A stretch of 47,500 bases of DNA. Origin: Cryptomeria japonica. Lineage: Eukaryota; Streptophyta; Pinopsida; Cupressales; Cupressaceae. Location: positions 190,001 to 237,500 of the forward strand of contig NW_026728907.1 of the NCBI RefSeq assembly GCF_030272615.1, written 5' to 3'. Positions within the stretch are counted from its first letter, which is position 1; every line of letters starts with the position of its first letter. The position numbers and the translations under genes were made by a program. Positions 18,263-30,500 of the stretch are shown in pieces. The notes under the pieces were generated by a model. That model searched no databases, was not told where the DNA came from, and saw only the letters and a program-made list of their open reading frames with translations.

Positions 18263-19517
18263 GCACCCACCCTGGCCAAGGTGGGTCACGGGGTGGGTCC
18301 TAGGGTGGGTAACGGGGTGGGTACTAAGGTGCGTGCCAAGGTGGGTCATAGGGTGGGTGCCAAGGTGGGCACCAGGGTGGGTGTGCACCAACCCTAGCCA
18401 GGGTAGGTCACGGGGTGGTTGTCGGGGTGGGCGTCAAGGAGCCAAGGTGGGTGGCAAGTAGCCAAGTTGCGTGCCAAGGTGGGTGTCGGGGTGGGTGCCA
18501 AGGATCCAAGGTGGGTGCCAAGGAACCAAGGTGGGTGTCTGGGTGGGTGCCGAGGTGGGAGCCAGGGTGGGTCCCAAGGTGAGTGCAAAGGTGGGTGCCA
18601 GGGTCAAGGTGAGTGCCAATGTGGGTTCCAAGGTGCCAGGGTCAGGGTGAGTGCCAATGTGGGTTCAAAGGTGCTAAGTTGGGTGCGAGGTTGGGTGCGA
18701 GGGTGGGTGGGTGCCAAGGTGTGCTAGGTGGAAGCCCGGGTGGGTCGGCATCCCATGGGTGTCGAGTTGGGTGCCTGATGGGTGCTTCTTGTCAAGTTTT
18801 AGTCGTCGGGACTCATTTCGAGCCTTAGAGGTCGTTTCTTGTCCGGTTGCCCTGTCTTCGACCTGGGAACCCAATTTTGGTCCTCGGGTCCCATTTTTTT
18901 TTGTCTCGCATCCCACTTTTGGCCTGTGGCCTTTTCGGGGTCGATTCTCGTTTTGGGCATCAGAGCATGTTTCTTCTCCTAAAACCCAATATTTGTTTAT
19001 TAAGTCTCGGAACACATTTTTGTTCTCGTGGACCCATCATGGGTCTTGGAACGCATTTGTGGTCCTTGGGTCCCATTTTGCATCCCGAAACTTGTGTTTT
19101 GGTGCTTGATCCCTATTTTGGGTGCCCACCTTGCACCAAGTGCGCACCCGGGGCAAACCGAGCGCCTTGGTGCACCGGGGCAAGATCGAGCGTGCACCCG
19201 AGGCGCCCCGAACATGCACCAAGGTGCACTCGGCCCACATGTGAGCGCAGGTCGTTGCGCCCGAGGTGGTGTGTGGGCACCGCGTTGCAGACGGGACACT
19301 GCACGCACACGACGCCCCCTCCAGGTGCACGCACGTAGGCTGGGCCGGGTGCACACCCGACGCCCTAGCAAGGTGCGCGCACCCGGGCAGGGCTCACACT
19401 TGGCGAACGGGGCGCACTTCGCGAGGGAGGGTGTGCACCTCGACGGGGGTGGGTGGCCGGGGTGGATTCGCACGTGGGTCGCGGTTTGCTAAGTACACAC
19501 TGCGACAAGCTCATAAC

Positions 19518-19635
19518 GGGTGCGATCATACCAGCGTTAGTGCACCGGATCCCATCAGAACTCCGCAGTTAAGCGCGCTTGGGCCGGAGTAGTACTGGGA
19601 TGGGTGACCTCCCGGGAAGTCCCGGTGTTGCACCC
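19518..19635 (+). rRNA. 5S: 5S ribosomal RNA gene, copy 2
   Basis: Identical to copy 1 over all 118 bp, 7923 bp further on, with identical upstream TAAGTA box and T-run. No base in the A or C box is changed. Confidence 0.97.
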
Positions 19636-19641
19636 TTTTTT
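19636..19641 (+). terminator. Pol III terminator of 5S copy 2
   Basis: T6 run directly after the gene, with the second T5 run 2 bp later. Confidence 0.92.
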
Positions 19642-22600
19642 AGTTTTTCGCCGGGCGTCGCAATGCTATTTGAATAAACCTTTTGCCCGTTTGCGTTCTC
19701 GTCGGGGCCGGGCCGGGCCGGGGTGCGCTGCCCGCACTACCGCGCGCGCGGGGGCGACACCGAGCGCGCACCCGAGGCGCCCCGAGCACACAGGCCACGG
19801 TGCAACCCGGGCGTTGTGCGCGCACCCCGGTGCGCCCGAGGTGCTGCGCGCGCACCCAGGTGAAATCGGTGTGCACCTCGGCCAGTGCGCGCTCGGTCGA
19901 GTCGCGCACGTTGGCCAAGGTGCACGGTGATGTTTCTTACTCTAAGGTTCCGCACCAGACGCCCGGGACAGGTGAGCGAAGCTGGGCGGGGCCGGGTGCG
20001 CGGCCGGGGCAGGTGCACGCAGCTGGAGAGAGCTTTGGAGCACACTTCGGAGCGCACCAATGATGCGCTCCATTCAAAAGTTTCCTGAAAAGGCAAAAAA
20101 AGTTGAGATTATAGAATTTCCCACTTGAGAGATTGTAAAAAAAAAAAATTTAAAATGAAGGAAACGCGGGTGCCAAGGTGTGCGCAGCCCAGCCAAGGTG
20201 TGCGCACCAAGGCGCCCACCCTGGCGAAGGTGCACGCAAGGTGCGCACCCGAGGCAAACCGGACAATTAACCCAACTTTCGACTTCGCGCGCACCTTGGA
20301 GCGCACTTCGGAGCGCTCCTTGGTGCGCACCAATCTTGGGCACCTCGGAGTGCACCATGGCGCCCACCAAGGTGCGCACCCGGGGCAAACCGAGCTCCGA
20401 CTTCGTGCGCACCTTGGAGCGCACGAAAGGTGCGCACCATGGCGCCCACCAAGGTGCGCAGCCCAGCCAAGGCGTGCGCATCAAGGTGCGCACCCTGGCG
20501 AAGGTGCGCACCCGGGGCAAACCGAGCTCCGACTTCGTGCGCACCTTGGAGCGCACAAAAGGTGCGCAACCCAGCCAAGGTGTGCGCACCTCGGTCAAAC
20601 CGAGCTCCGAATCGTGCGCACCAGAGGTGCACGCCATCGTGCGCACCTTGGAGCACACTTCGGAGCCCTCCTTGGTGCGCGCCGATGTTGCGCACCTCGG
20701 AGCGCACCCGGGGAAAACAATGCAATTAACCCGACTTTCGACTTCGTGGGCACCTCGGAGCGCTCTCGGGTTCGCACCTCGGAGCACACCGAGGTGCGCA
20801 CCTTTGATGCGCTGCCTTCACCAATTTCCAGAAAAGGCAAGAAAACATTGAGAAGGTGTGCGCACCGAGGTGCCCACCCTGGCGAAGGTGCACGCGAGGT
20901 GCGCACCCGGGGCAAACCGGGCTCCGACTTCGTGCACGCCGCACCTTGGAGCACACTTCGGAGCGCTCCTTGGTGCGCACCAGGGCGCGCAACCCAGCCG
21001 AGGTGCCCACCCCGGCGAAGGTGCACGCGAGGTGCGCACCCGGGGCAAACCGGGCTCCGACTTCGTGCACGCCATGGTGCCCACCGCGGCGAAGGTGCAC
21101 GCGAGGTGCGCACCCGGGGCAAACCGGGCTCCGACTTCGTGCACGCCGCACCTTGGAGCACACTTCGGAGCGCTCCTTGGTGCGCACCATGGTGCCCACC
21201 AGGGCGCGCAACCCCGCCGAAGGTGCACGCGAGGTGCGCACCCGGGGCAAACCGGGCTCCGACTTCGTGCACGCCGCACCTTGGAGCACACTTCGGAGCG
21301 CTCCTTGGTGCGCACCATGGTGCCCACCAGGGCGCGCAACCCCGCCGAAGGTGCACGCGAGGTGCGCACCCGGGGCAAACCGGGCTCCGACTTCGTGCAC
21401 GCCATGGTGCGCACCGCGGCGAAGGTGCGCACCCGGGGCAAACCGGGCTCCGACTTCGTGCACGCCGCACCTTGGAGCACACTTCGGAGCGCTCCTTGGT
21501 GCGCACCAGGGCGCGCAACCCAGCCGAGGTGCCCACCCCGGCGAAGGTGCACGCGAGGTGCGTACCCGGGGCAAACCGGGCTCCGACTTCGTGCACGCCG
21601 CACCTTGGAGCACACTTCGGAGCGCTCCTTGGTGCGCACCATGGTGCCCACCAGGCCGCGCAACCCAGCCAAGGTGTGCGCACCAAGGTGCACGCGAGGT
21701 GCGCACCCGGGGCAAACCGGGGTCCGACTTCGTGCACGCCGCACCTTGGAGCACACATCGGGGCGCTCCCGGGTTCGCACCGGCGTTGCGCACCGTGGTG
21801 GGCACCTCGGAGCACACCAAGGTGGGCAGCGAGGTGCGCACCTTTGATGCGATGCCTTCACTAATTTCCATAAAAGGCAAAAAAAAAACGAGATTTTAAA
21901 ATTTCCGTTTTGAAAGATAGTGAGAAAAAGGGAATGCTGGTGCCATCTTGAGCCCGCCCTGGTGCGCAGCCCAGCCAAGGTGTGCGCACCAAGGTGCCCA
22001 CCCTGGCGAAGGTGCGCGCCCGGGCAATTAACCCAACTTCCAACTTCGCGCGCGCCAGGGTGGGAGCGCACCCAACAACCGGGCCTGGGAAGAGCCAATG
22101 CGAGAAACCCCACCAAACGCTCTGACAAAAAAAGAGGGGGCGCTCCAGTAACCCCGCTTCGGAGCGCACCCTGGGCAAACCCAGCCAAGGTGCCCACCCC
22201 GGCCAAGGTGCAGGCGAGGTGCGCACCCGGGGCAAACCGGGCTCCGACAACGTGCACGCCGCACCTTGGAGCACACTTCGTAGCGCTCCCGGGTGCGCAC
22301 CTCAGAGCACACCAAGGTGGGCAGCGAGGTGCGCACCTTTGATGCGCTGCCTTCACTAATTTCCAGAAAAGGCAAAAAAAAAAGGAGATTTTAAAATTTC
22401 CGTTTTGAAAGATAGTGAAAAAAACGGAACGCGCGTGCCATCTTGAGCCCGCCCTGGTGCGCAGCCCAGGTAAGGTGCCCACCCTGGCAAAGGTGCGCAC
22501 CCGGGCAATTAACCCTACTTCCGACTTCGTGCGCGCCAGGGTGGCAACCGGGCCTCGGAAGAGCCAATGCGAGAAACCCCACCAAACGCTCCGACAAAAA

Positions 22601-25600
22601 AAGAGGCGGCGCTCCAATAACCCCGCTTCGGAGCGCAGCCGGGGCAAACCCAGCCAAGGTGCCCACCCCGACGAAGGTGCACGCGAGGTGCGCACCCGGG
22701 GCAAACCGGGCTCCGACAACGTGCACGCAGCACCTTGGAGCACACTTCGAAGCACTCCCGGGTGCCCACCGGCGTTGCGCACCGTGGTGGGCAGCGAGGT
22801 GCGCACCTTTGATGCGCTGCCTTCACTAATTTCCAGAAAAAGGCAAAAAAAAATGAGATTTTAAAATTTCCGTTTTGAAAGATAGTGAAAAAAAAGGAAC
22901 GCGGGTGCCATCTTGAGCCCGCCCTGGTGCGCAGCCCAGGCAAGGCATGCGCACCAAGGTGCCCACCCGAGGTGCACACCCGGGGCAAACCGGGCTCCGA
23001 CTTCGTGCAGGCCGCACCTTGGAGCACACTTCGGAGCGCTCCTTGGTGCGCACCATGGTGCCCACCAGGGCGCGCAACCCAGCCAAGGTCTGCACACCAA
23101 GGTGCCCACCCCGGCGAAGGTGCACGCGAGGTGCGCACCCGGGGCAAACCGGGCTCCGACTTCGTGCACGCCATGGTGCCCACCGCGGCGAAGGTGCACG
23201 CGAGGTGCGCACCCGGGGCAAACCGGGCTCCGACTTCGTGCACGCCGCACCTTGGAGCACACTTCGGAGCGCTCCTTGGTGCGCACCATGGTGCCCACCA
23301 GGGCGCGCAACCCAGCCAAGGTGTGCGCACCAAGGTGCACGCGAGGTGCGCACCCGGGGCAAACCGGGGTCCGACTTCGTGCACGCCGCACCTTGGAGCA
23401 CACATCGGAGCGCTCCCAGGTTCGCACCAGCGTTGCGCACCTTTGATGCGCTGCCTTCACTAATTTCCAGAAAAGGCAAAAAAAAACGATATTTTAAAAT
23501 TTCCGTTCTGAAAGATAGTGAAAAAAACGGAACGCGGGTGCCATCTTGAGCCCTTCCTGGTGCGCAGCCCAGGCAAGTTGTGCGCACCAAGGTGCCCACC
23601 CTGGCGGAGGTGCGCGCCCGGGGCAAACCGGGCTCCGACTTCGTGCACTGCATGGTGCCCACCAAGGCGCGCAACCCAGCCAAGGTGCCCACCGCAGCGA
23701 AGGTGCACGCGAGGTGCACACCCGGGGCAAACCGGGCTCCGACTTCGTGCACGCCGCACCTTGGAGCACACTTCAGAGCGCTCCTTGGTGCGCACCAGGG
23801 CGCGCAACCCAGCCGAGGTGCCCACCCCGGCGAAGGTGCACGCGAGGTGCGCACCCGGGGCAAACCGGGCTCCGACTTCGTGCACGCCATGGTGCCCACC
23901 GCGGCGAAGGTGCGCACCCGGGGCAAACCGGGCTCCGACTTCGTGCACGCCGCACCTTGGAGCACACTTCGGAGCGCTCCTTGGTGCGCACCATGGTGCC
24001 CACCAGGCCGCGCAACCCAGCCAAGGTGTGCGCACCAAGGTGCACGCGAGGTGCGCACCCGGGGCAAACCGGGGTCCGACTTCGTGCACGCCGCACCTTG
24101 GAGCACACATCGGGGCGCTCCCGGGTTCGCACCGGCGTTGCGCACCGTGGTGGGCACCTCGGAGCACACCAAGGTGGGCAGCGAGGTGCGCACCTTTGAT
24201 GCGATGCCTTCACTAATTTCCATAAAAGGCAAAAAAAAAACGAGATTTTAAAATTTCCGTTTTGAAAGATAGTGAGAAAAAGGGAATGCTGGTGCCATCT
24301 TGAGCCCGCCCTGGTGCGCAGCCCAGCCAAGGTTTGCGCACCAAGGTGCCCACCCTGGCGAAGGTGCGCGCCCGGGCAATTAACCCAACTTCCAACTTCG
24401 CGCGCGCCAGGGTGGGAGCGCACCCAACAACCGGGCCTGGGAAGAGCCAATGCGAGAAACCCCACCAAACTCTCTGACAAAAAAAGAGGGGGCGCTCCAG
24501 TAACCCCGCTTCGGAGCGCACCCTGGGCAAACCCAGCCAAGGTGCCCACCCCGGCCAAGGTGCAGGCGAGGTGCGCACCCGGGGCAAACCGGGCTCCGAC
24601 AACGTGCACGCCGCACCTTGGAGCACACTTCGTAGCGCTCCCGGGTGCGCACCTCAGAGCACACCAAGGTGGGCAGCGAGGTGCGCACCTTTGATGCGCT
24701 GCCTTCACTAATTTCCAGAAAAGGCAAAAAAAAAAGGAGATTTTAAAATTTCCGTTTTGAAAGATAGTGAAAAAAACGGAACGCGCGTGCCATCTTGAGC
24801 CCGCCCTGGTGCGCAGCCCAGGTAAGGTGCCACCCTGGCAAAGGTGCGCACCCGGGCAATTAACCCTACTTCCGACTTCGTGCGCGCCAGGGTGGCAACC
24901 GGGCCTCGGAAGAGCCAATGCGAGAAACCCCACCAAACGCTCCGACAAAAAAAGAGGCGGCGCTCCAATAACCCCGCTTCGGAGCGCAGCCGGGGCAAAC
25001 CAAGCCAAGGTGCCCACCCCGACGAAGGTGCACGCGAGGTGCGCACCCGGGGCAAACCGGGCTCCGACAACGTGCACGCAGCACCTTGGAGCACACTTCG
25101 AAGCACTCCCGGGTGCCCACCGGCGTTGCGCACCGTGGTGGGCAGCGAGGTGCGCACCTTTGATGCGCTGCCTTCACTAATTTCCAGAAAAAGGCAAAAA
25201 AAAATGAGATTTTAAAATTTCCGTTTTGAAAGATAGTGAAAAAAAAGGAACGCGGGTGCCATCTTGAGCCCGCCCTGGTGCGCAGCCCAGGCAAGGCATG
25301 CGCACCAAGGTGCCCACCCGAGGTGCACACCCGGGGCAAACCGGGCTCCGACTTCGTGCAGGCCGCACCTTGGAGCACACTTCGGAGCGCTCCTTGGTGC
25401 GCACCATGGTGCCCACCAGGGCGCACCCGAGGCAAACCGGGCTCCGACTTCGTGCACGCCGCACCTTGGAGCACACATCGGAGCGCTCCCAGGTTCGCAC
25501 CAGCGTTGCGCACCTTTGATGCGCTGCCTTCACTAATTTCCAGAAAAGGCAAAAAAAAACGATATTTTAAAATTTCCGTTCTGAAAGATAGTGAAAAAAA

Positions 25601-27440
25601 CGGAACGCGGGTGCCATCTTGAGCCCTTCCTGATGCGCAGCCCAGGCAAGTTGTGCGCACCAAGGTGCCCACCCTGGCGGAGGTGCGCGCCCGGGGCAAA
25701 CCGGGCTCCGACTTCGTGCACTGCATGGTGCCCACCAAGGCGCGCAACCCAGCCAAGGTGCCCACCGCAGCGAAGGTGCACGCGAGGTGCGCACCCGAGG
25801 TGCACACCCGGGGCAAACCGGGCTCCGACTTCGTGCACGCCGCACCTTGGAGCACACTTCAGAGCGCTCCTTGGTACGCACCAGGGCGCGCAACCCAGCC
25901 AAGGTGCTCACCCCGGCGAAGGTGCACGCGAGGTGCGCACCCGGGGCAAACCGGGCTCGGACTTCGTGCACGCCGCACCTTGGAGCACACATCGGAGCGC
26001 TCCCGGGTTCGCACCAGCATTGCGCACCTTTGATGCGCTGCCTTCACTAATTTCCAGAAAAGGCAAAAAAAAGAAAAAAATGAGATTTTAAAATTTCCGT
26101 TTTGAAAGATAGTGAAAAAAACGGAACGCGGGTGCCATCTTGAGCCCGCCCTGGTGTGCAGCCCAGGCAAGTTGTGCGCACCAAGGCACCCACCCTGGCC
26201 AAGGTGGGTCACGGGGTGGGTCCTAGGGTGGGTAACGGGGTGGGTACTAAGGTGCGTGCCAAGGTGGGTCATAGGGTGGGTGCCAAGGTGGGCACCAGGG
26301 TGGGTGTGCACCAACCCTAGCCAGGGTAGGTCACGGGGTGGTTGTCGGGGTGGGCGTCAAGGAGCCAAGGTGGGTGGCAAGTAGCCAAGTTGCGTGCCAA
26401 GGTGGGTGTCGGGGTGGGTGCCAAGGATCCAAGGTGGGTGCCAAGGAACCAAGGTGGGTGTCTGGGTGGGTGCCGAGGTGGGAGCCAGGGTGGGTCCCAA
26501 GGTGAGTGCAAAGGTGGGTGCCAGGGTCAAGGTGAGTGCCAATGTGGGTTCCAAGGTGCCAGGGTCAGGGTGAGTGCCAATGTGGGTTCAAAGGTGCTAA
26601 GTTGGGTGCGAGGTTGGGTGCGAGGGTGGGTGGGTGCCAAGGTGTGCTAGGTGGAAGCCCGGGTGGGTCGGCATCCCATGGGTGTCGAGTTGGGTGCCTG
26701 ATGGGTGCTTCTTGTCAAGTTTTAGTCGTCGGGACTCATTTCGAGCCTTAGAGGTCGTTTCTTGTCCGGTTGCCCTGTCTTCGACCTGGGAACCCAATTT
26801 TGGTCCTCGGGTCCCATTTTTTTTTGTCTCGCATCCCACTTTTGGCCTGTGGCCTTTTCGGGGTCGATTCTCGTTTTGGGCATCAGAGCATGTTTCTTCT
26901 CCTAAAACCCAATATTTGTTTATTAAGTCTCGGAACACATTTTTGTTCTCGTGGACCCATCATGGGTCTTGGAACGCATTTGTGGTCCTTGGGTCCCATT
27001 TTGCATCCCGAAACTTGTGTTTTGGTGCTTGATCCCTATTTTGGGTGCCCACCTTGCACCAAGTGCGCACCCGGGGCAAACCGAGCGCCTTGGTGCACCG
27101 GGGCAAGATCGAGCGTGCACCCGAGGCGCCCCGAACATGCACCAAGGTGCACTCGGCCCACATGTGAGCGCAGGTCGTTGCGCCCGAGGTGGTGTGTGGG
27201 CACCGCGTTGCAGACGGGACACTGCACGCACACGACGCCCCCTCCAGGTGCACGCACGTAGGCCGGGCCGGGTGCACACCCGACGCCCTAGCAAGGTGCG
27301 CGCACCCGGGCAGGGCTCACACTTGGCGAACGGGGCGCACTTCGCGAGGGAGGGTGTGCACCTCGACGGGGGTGGGTGGCCGGGGTGGATTCGCACGTGG
27401 GTCGCGGTTTGCTAAGTACACACTGCGACAAGCTCATAAC

Positions 27441-27558
27441 GGGTGCGATCATACCAGCGTTAGTGCACCGGATCCCATCAGAACTCCGCAGTTAAGCGCG
27501 CTTGGGCCGGAGTAGTACTGGGATGGGTGACCTCCCGGGAAGTCCCGGTGTTGCACCC
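27441..27558 (+). rRNA. 5S: 5S ribosomal RNA gene, copy 3
   Basis: Identical to copy 1. The 5-bp insertion that distinguishes unit 3 lies about 70 bp downstream of the gene and outside the terminator. Confidence 0.97.
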
Positions 27559-27564
27559 TTTTTT
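27559..27564 (+). terminator. Pol III terminator of 5S copy 3
   Basis: T6 run directly after GCACCC. Confidence 0.92.
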
Positions 27565-30500
27565 AGTTTTTCGCCGGGCGTCGCAATGCTATTTGAATAA
27601 ACCTTTTGCCCGTTTGCGTTCTCGTCGGGGCGGGGCCGGGCCGGGCCGGGGTGCGCTGCCCGCACTACCGCGCGCGCGGGGGCGACACCGAGCGCGCACC
27701 CGAGGCGCCCCGAGCACACAGGCCACGGTGCAACCCGGGCGTTGTGCGCGCACCCCGGTGCGCCCGAGGTGCTGCGCGCGCACCCAGGTGAAATCGGTGT
27801 GCACCTCGGCCAGTGCGCGCTCGGTCGAGTCGCGCACGTTGGCCAAGGTGCACGGTGATGTTTCTTACTCTAAGGTTCCGCACCAGACGCCCGGGACAGG
27901 TGAGCGAAGCTGGGCGGGGCCGGGTGCGCGGCCGGGGCAGGTGCACGCAGCTGGAGAGAGCTTTGGAGCACACTTCGGAGCGCACCAATGATGCGCTCCA
28001 TTCAAAAGTTTCCTGAAAAGGCAAAAAAAGTTGAGATTATAGAATTTCCCACTTGAGAGATTGTAAAAAAAAAAAATTTAAAATGAAGGAAACGCGGGTG
28101 CCAAGGTGTGCGCAGCCCAGCCAAGGTGTGCGCACCAAGGCGCCCACCCTGGCGAAGGTGCACGCAAGGTGCGCACCCGAGGCAAACCGGACAATTAACC
28201 CAACTTTCGACTTCGCGCGCACCTTGGAGCGCACTTCGGAGCGCTCCTTGGTGCGCACCAATCTTGGGCACCTCGGAGTGCACCATGGCGCCCACCAAGG
28301 TGCGCACCCGGGGCAAACCGAGCTCCGACTTCGTGCGCACCTTGGAGCGCACGAAAGGTGCGCACCATGGCGCCCACCAAGGTGCGCAGCCCAGCCAAGG
28401 CGTGCGCATCAAGGTGCGCACCCTGGCGAAGGTGCGCACCCGGGGCAAACCGAGCTCCGACTTCGTGCGCACCTTGGAGCGCACAAAAGGTGCGCAACCC
28501 AGCCAAGGTGTGCGCACCCCGGTCAAACCGAGCTCCGAATCGTGCGCACCAGAGGTGCACGCCATCGTGCGCACCTTGGAGCACACTTCGGAGCCCTCCT
28601 TGGTGCGCGCCGATGTTGCGCACCTCGGAGCGCACCCGGGGAAAACAATGCAATTAACCCGACTTTCGACTTCGTGGGCACCTCGGAGCGCTCTCGGGTT
28701 CGCACCTCGGAGCACACCGAGGTGCGCACCTTTGATGCGCTGCCTTCACCAATTTCCAGAAAAGGCAAGAAAACATTGAGAAGGTGTGCGCACCGAGGTG
28801 CCCACCCTGGCGAAGGTGCACGCGAGGTGCGCACCCGGGGCAAACCGGGCTCCGACTTCGTGCACGCCGCACCTTGGAGCACACTTCGGAGCGCTCCTTG
28901 GTGCGCACCAGGGCGCGCAACCCAGCCGAGGTGCCCACCCCGGCGAAGGTGCACGCGAGGTGCGCACCCGGGGCAAACCGGGCTCCGACTTCGTGCACGC
29001 CATGGTGCCCACCGCGGCGAAGGTGCACGCGAGGTGCGCACCCGGGGCAAACCGGGCTCCGACTTCGTGCACGCCGCACCTTGGAGCACACTTCGGAGCG
29101 CTCCTTGGTGCGCACCATGGTGCCCACCAGGGCGCGCAACCCCGCCGAAGGTGCACGCGAGGTGCGCACCCGGGGCAAACCGGGCTCCGACTTCGTGCAC
29201 GCCGCACCTTGGAGCACACTTCGGAGCGCTCCTTGGTGCGCACCATGGTGCCCACCAGGGCGCGCAACCCCGCCGAAGGTGCACGCGAGGTGCGCACCCG
29301 GGGCAAACCGGGCTCCGACTTCGTGCACGCCATGGTGCGCACCGCGGCGAAGGTGCGCACCCGGGGCAAACCGGGCTCCGACTTCGTGCACGCCGCACCT
29401 TGGAGCACACTTCGGAGCGCTCCTTGGTGCGCACCAGGGCGCGCAACCCAGCCGAGGTGCCCACCCCGGCGAAGGTGCACGCGAGGTGCGTACCCGGGGC
29501 AAACCGGGCTCCGACTTCGTGCACGCCGCACCTTGGAGCACACTTCGGAGCGCTCCTTGGTGCGCACCATGGTGCCCACCAGGCCGCGCAACCCAGCCAA
29601 GGTGTGCGCACCAAGGTGCACGCGAGGTGCGCACCCGGGGCAAACCGGGGTCCGACTTCGTGCACGCCGCACCTTGGAGCACACATCGGGGCGCTCCCGG
29701 GTTCGCACCGGCGTTGCGCACCGTGGTGGGCACCTCGGAGCACACCAAGGTGGGCAGCGAGGTGCGCACCTTTGATGCGATGCCTTCACTAATTTCCATA
29801 AAAGGCAAAAAAAAAACGAGATTTTAAAATTTCCGTTTTGAAAGATAGTGAGAAAAAGGGAATGCTGGTGCCATCTTGAGCCCGCCCTGGTGCGCAGCCC
29901 AGCCAAGGTGTGCGCACCAAGGTGCCCACCCTGGCGAAGGTGCGCGCCCGGGCAATTAACCCAACTTCCAACTTCGCGCGCGCCAGGGTGGGAGCGCACC
30001 CAACAACCGGGCCTGGGAAGAGCCAATGCGAGAAACCCCACCAAACGCTCTGACAAAAAAAGAGGGGGCGCTCCAGTAACCCCGCTTCGGAGCGCACCCT
30101 GGGCAAACCCAGCCAAGGTGCCCACCCCGGCCAAGGTGCAGGCGAGGTGCGCACCCGGGGCAAACCGGGCTCCGACAACGTGCACGCCGCACCTTGGAGC
30201 ACACTTCGTAGCGCTCCCGGGTGCGCACCTCAGAGCACACCAAGGTGGGCAGCGAGGTGCGCACCTTTGATGCGCTGCCTTCACTAATTTCCAGAAAAGG
30301 CAAAAAAAAAAGGAGATTTTAAAATTTCCGTTTTGAAAGATAGTGAAAAAAACGGAACGCGCGTGCCATCTTGAGCCCGCCCTGGTGCGCAGCCCAGGTA
30401 AGGTGCCCACCCTGGCAAAGGTGCGCACCCGGGCAATTAACCCTACTTCCGACTTCGTGCGCGCCAGGGTGGCAACCGGGCCTCGGAAGAGCCAATGCGA

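Larger units (their letters stand above)
18263..26185. repeat. 7.9-kb 5S-bearing tandem unit 2 (7923 bp)
   Basis: Same length as unit 1 and nearly identical. Differences I could spot by eye: T for C at 19344 region (GTAGGCTGGG), CACCTCGG for CACCCCGG near 20590, and CACACCAAGG for CACACTAAGG near 23097. Internal duplication at 21556-23907 and 23908-26185. Confidence 0.97.
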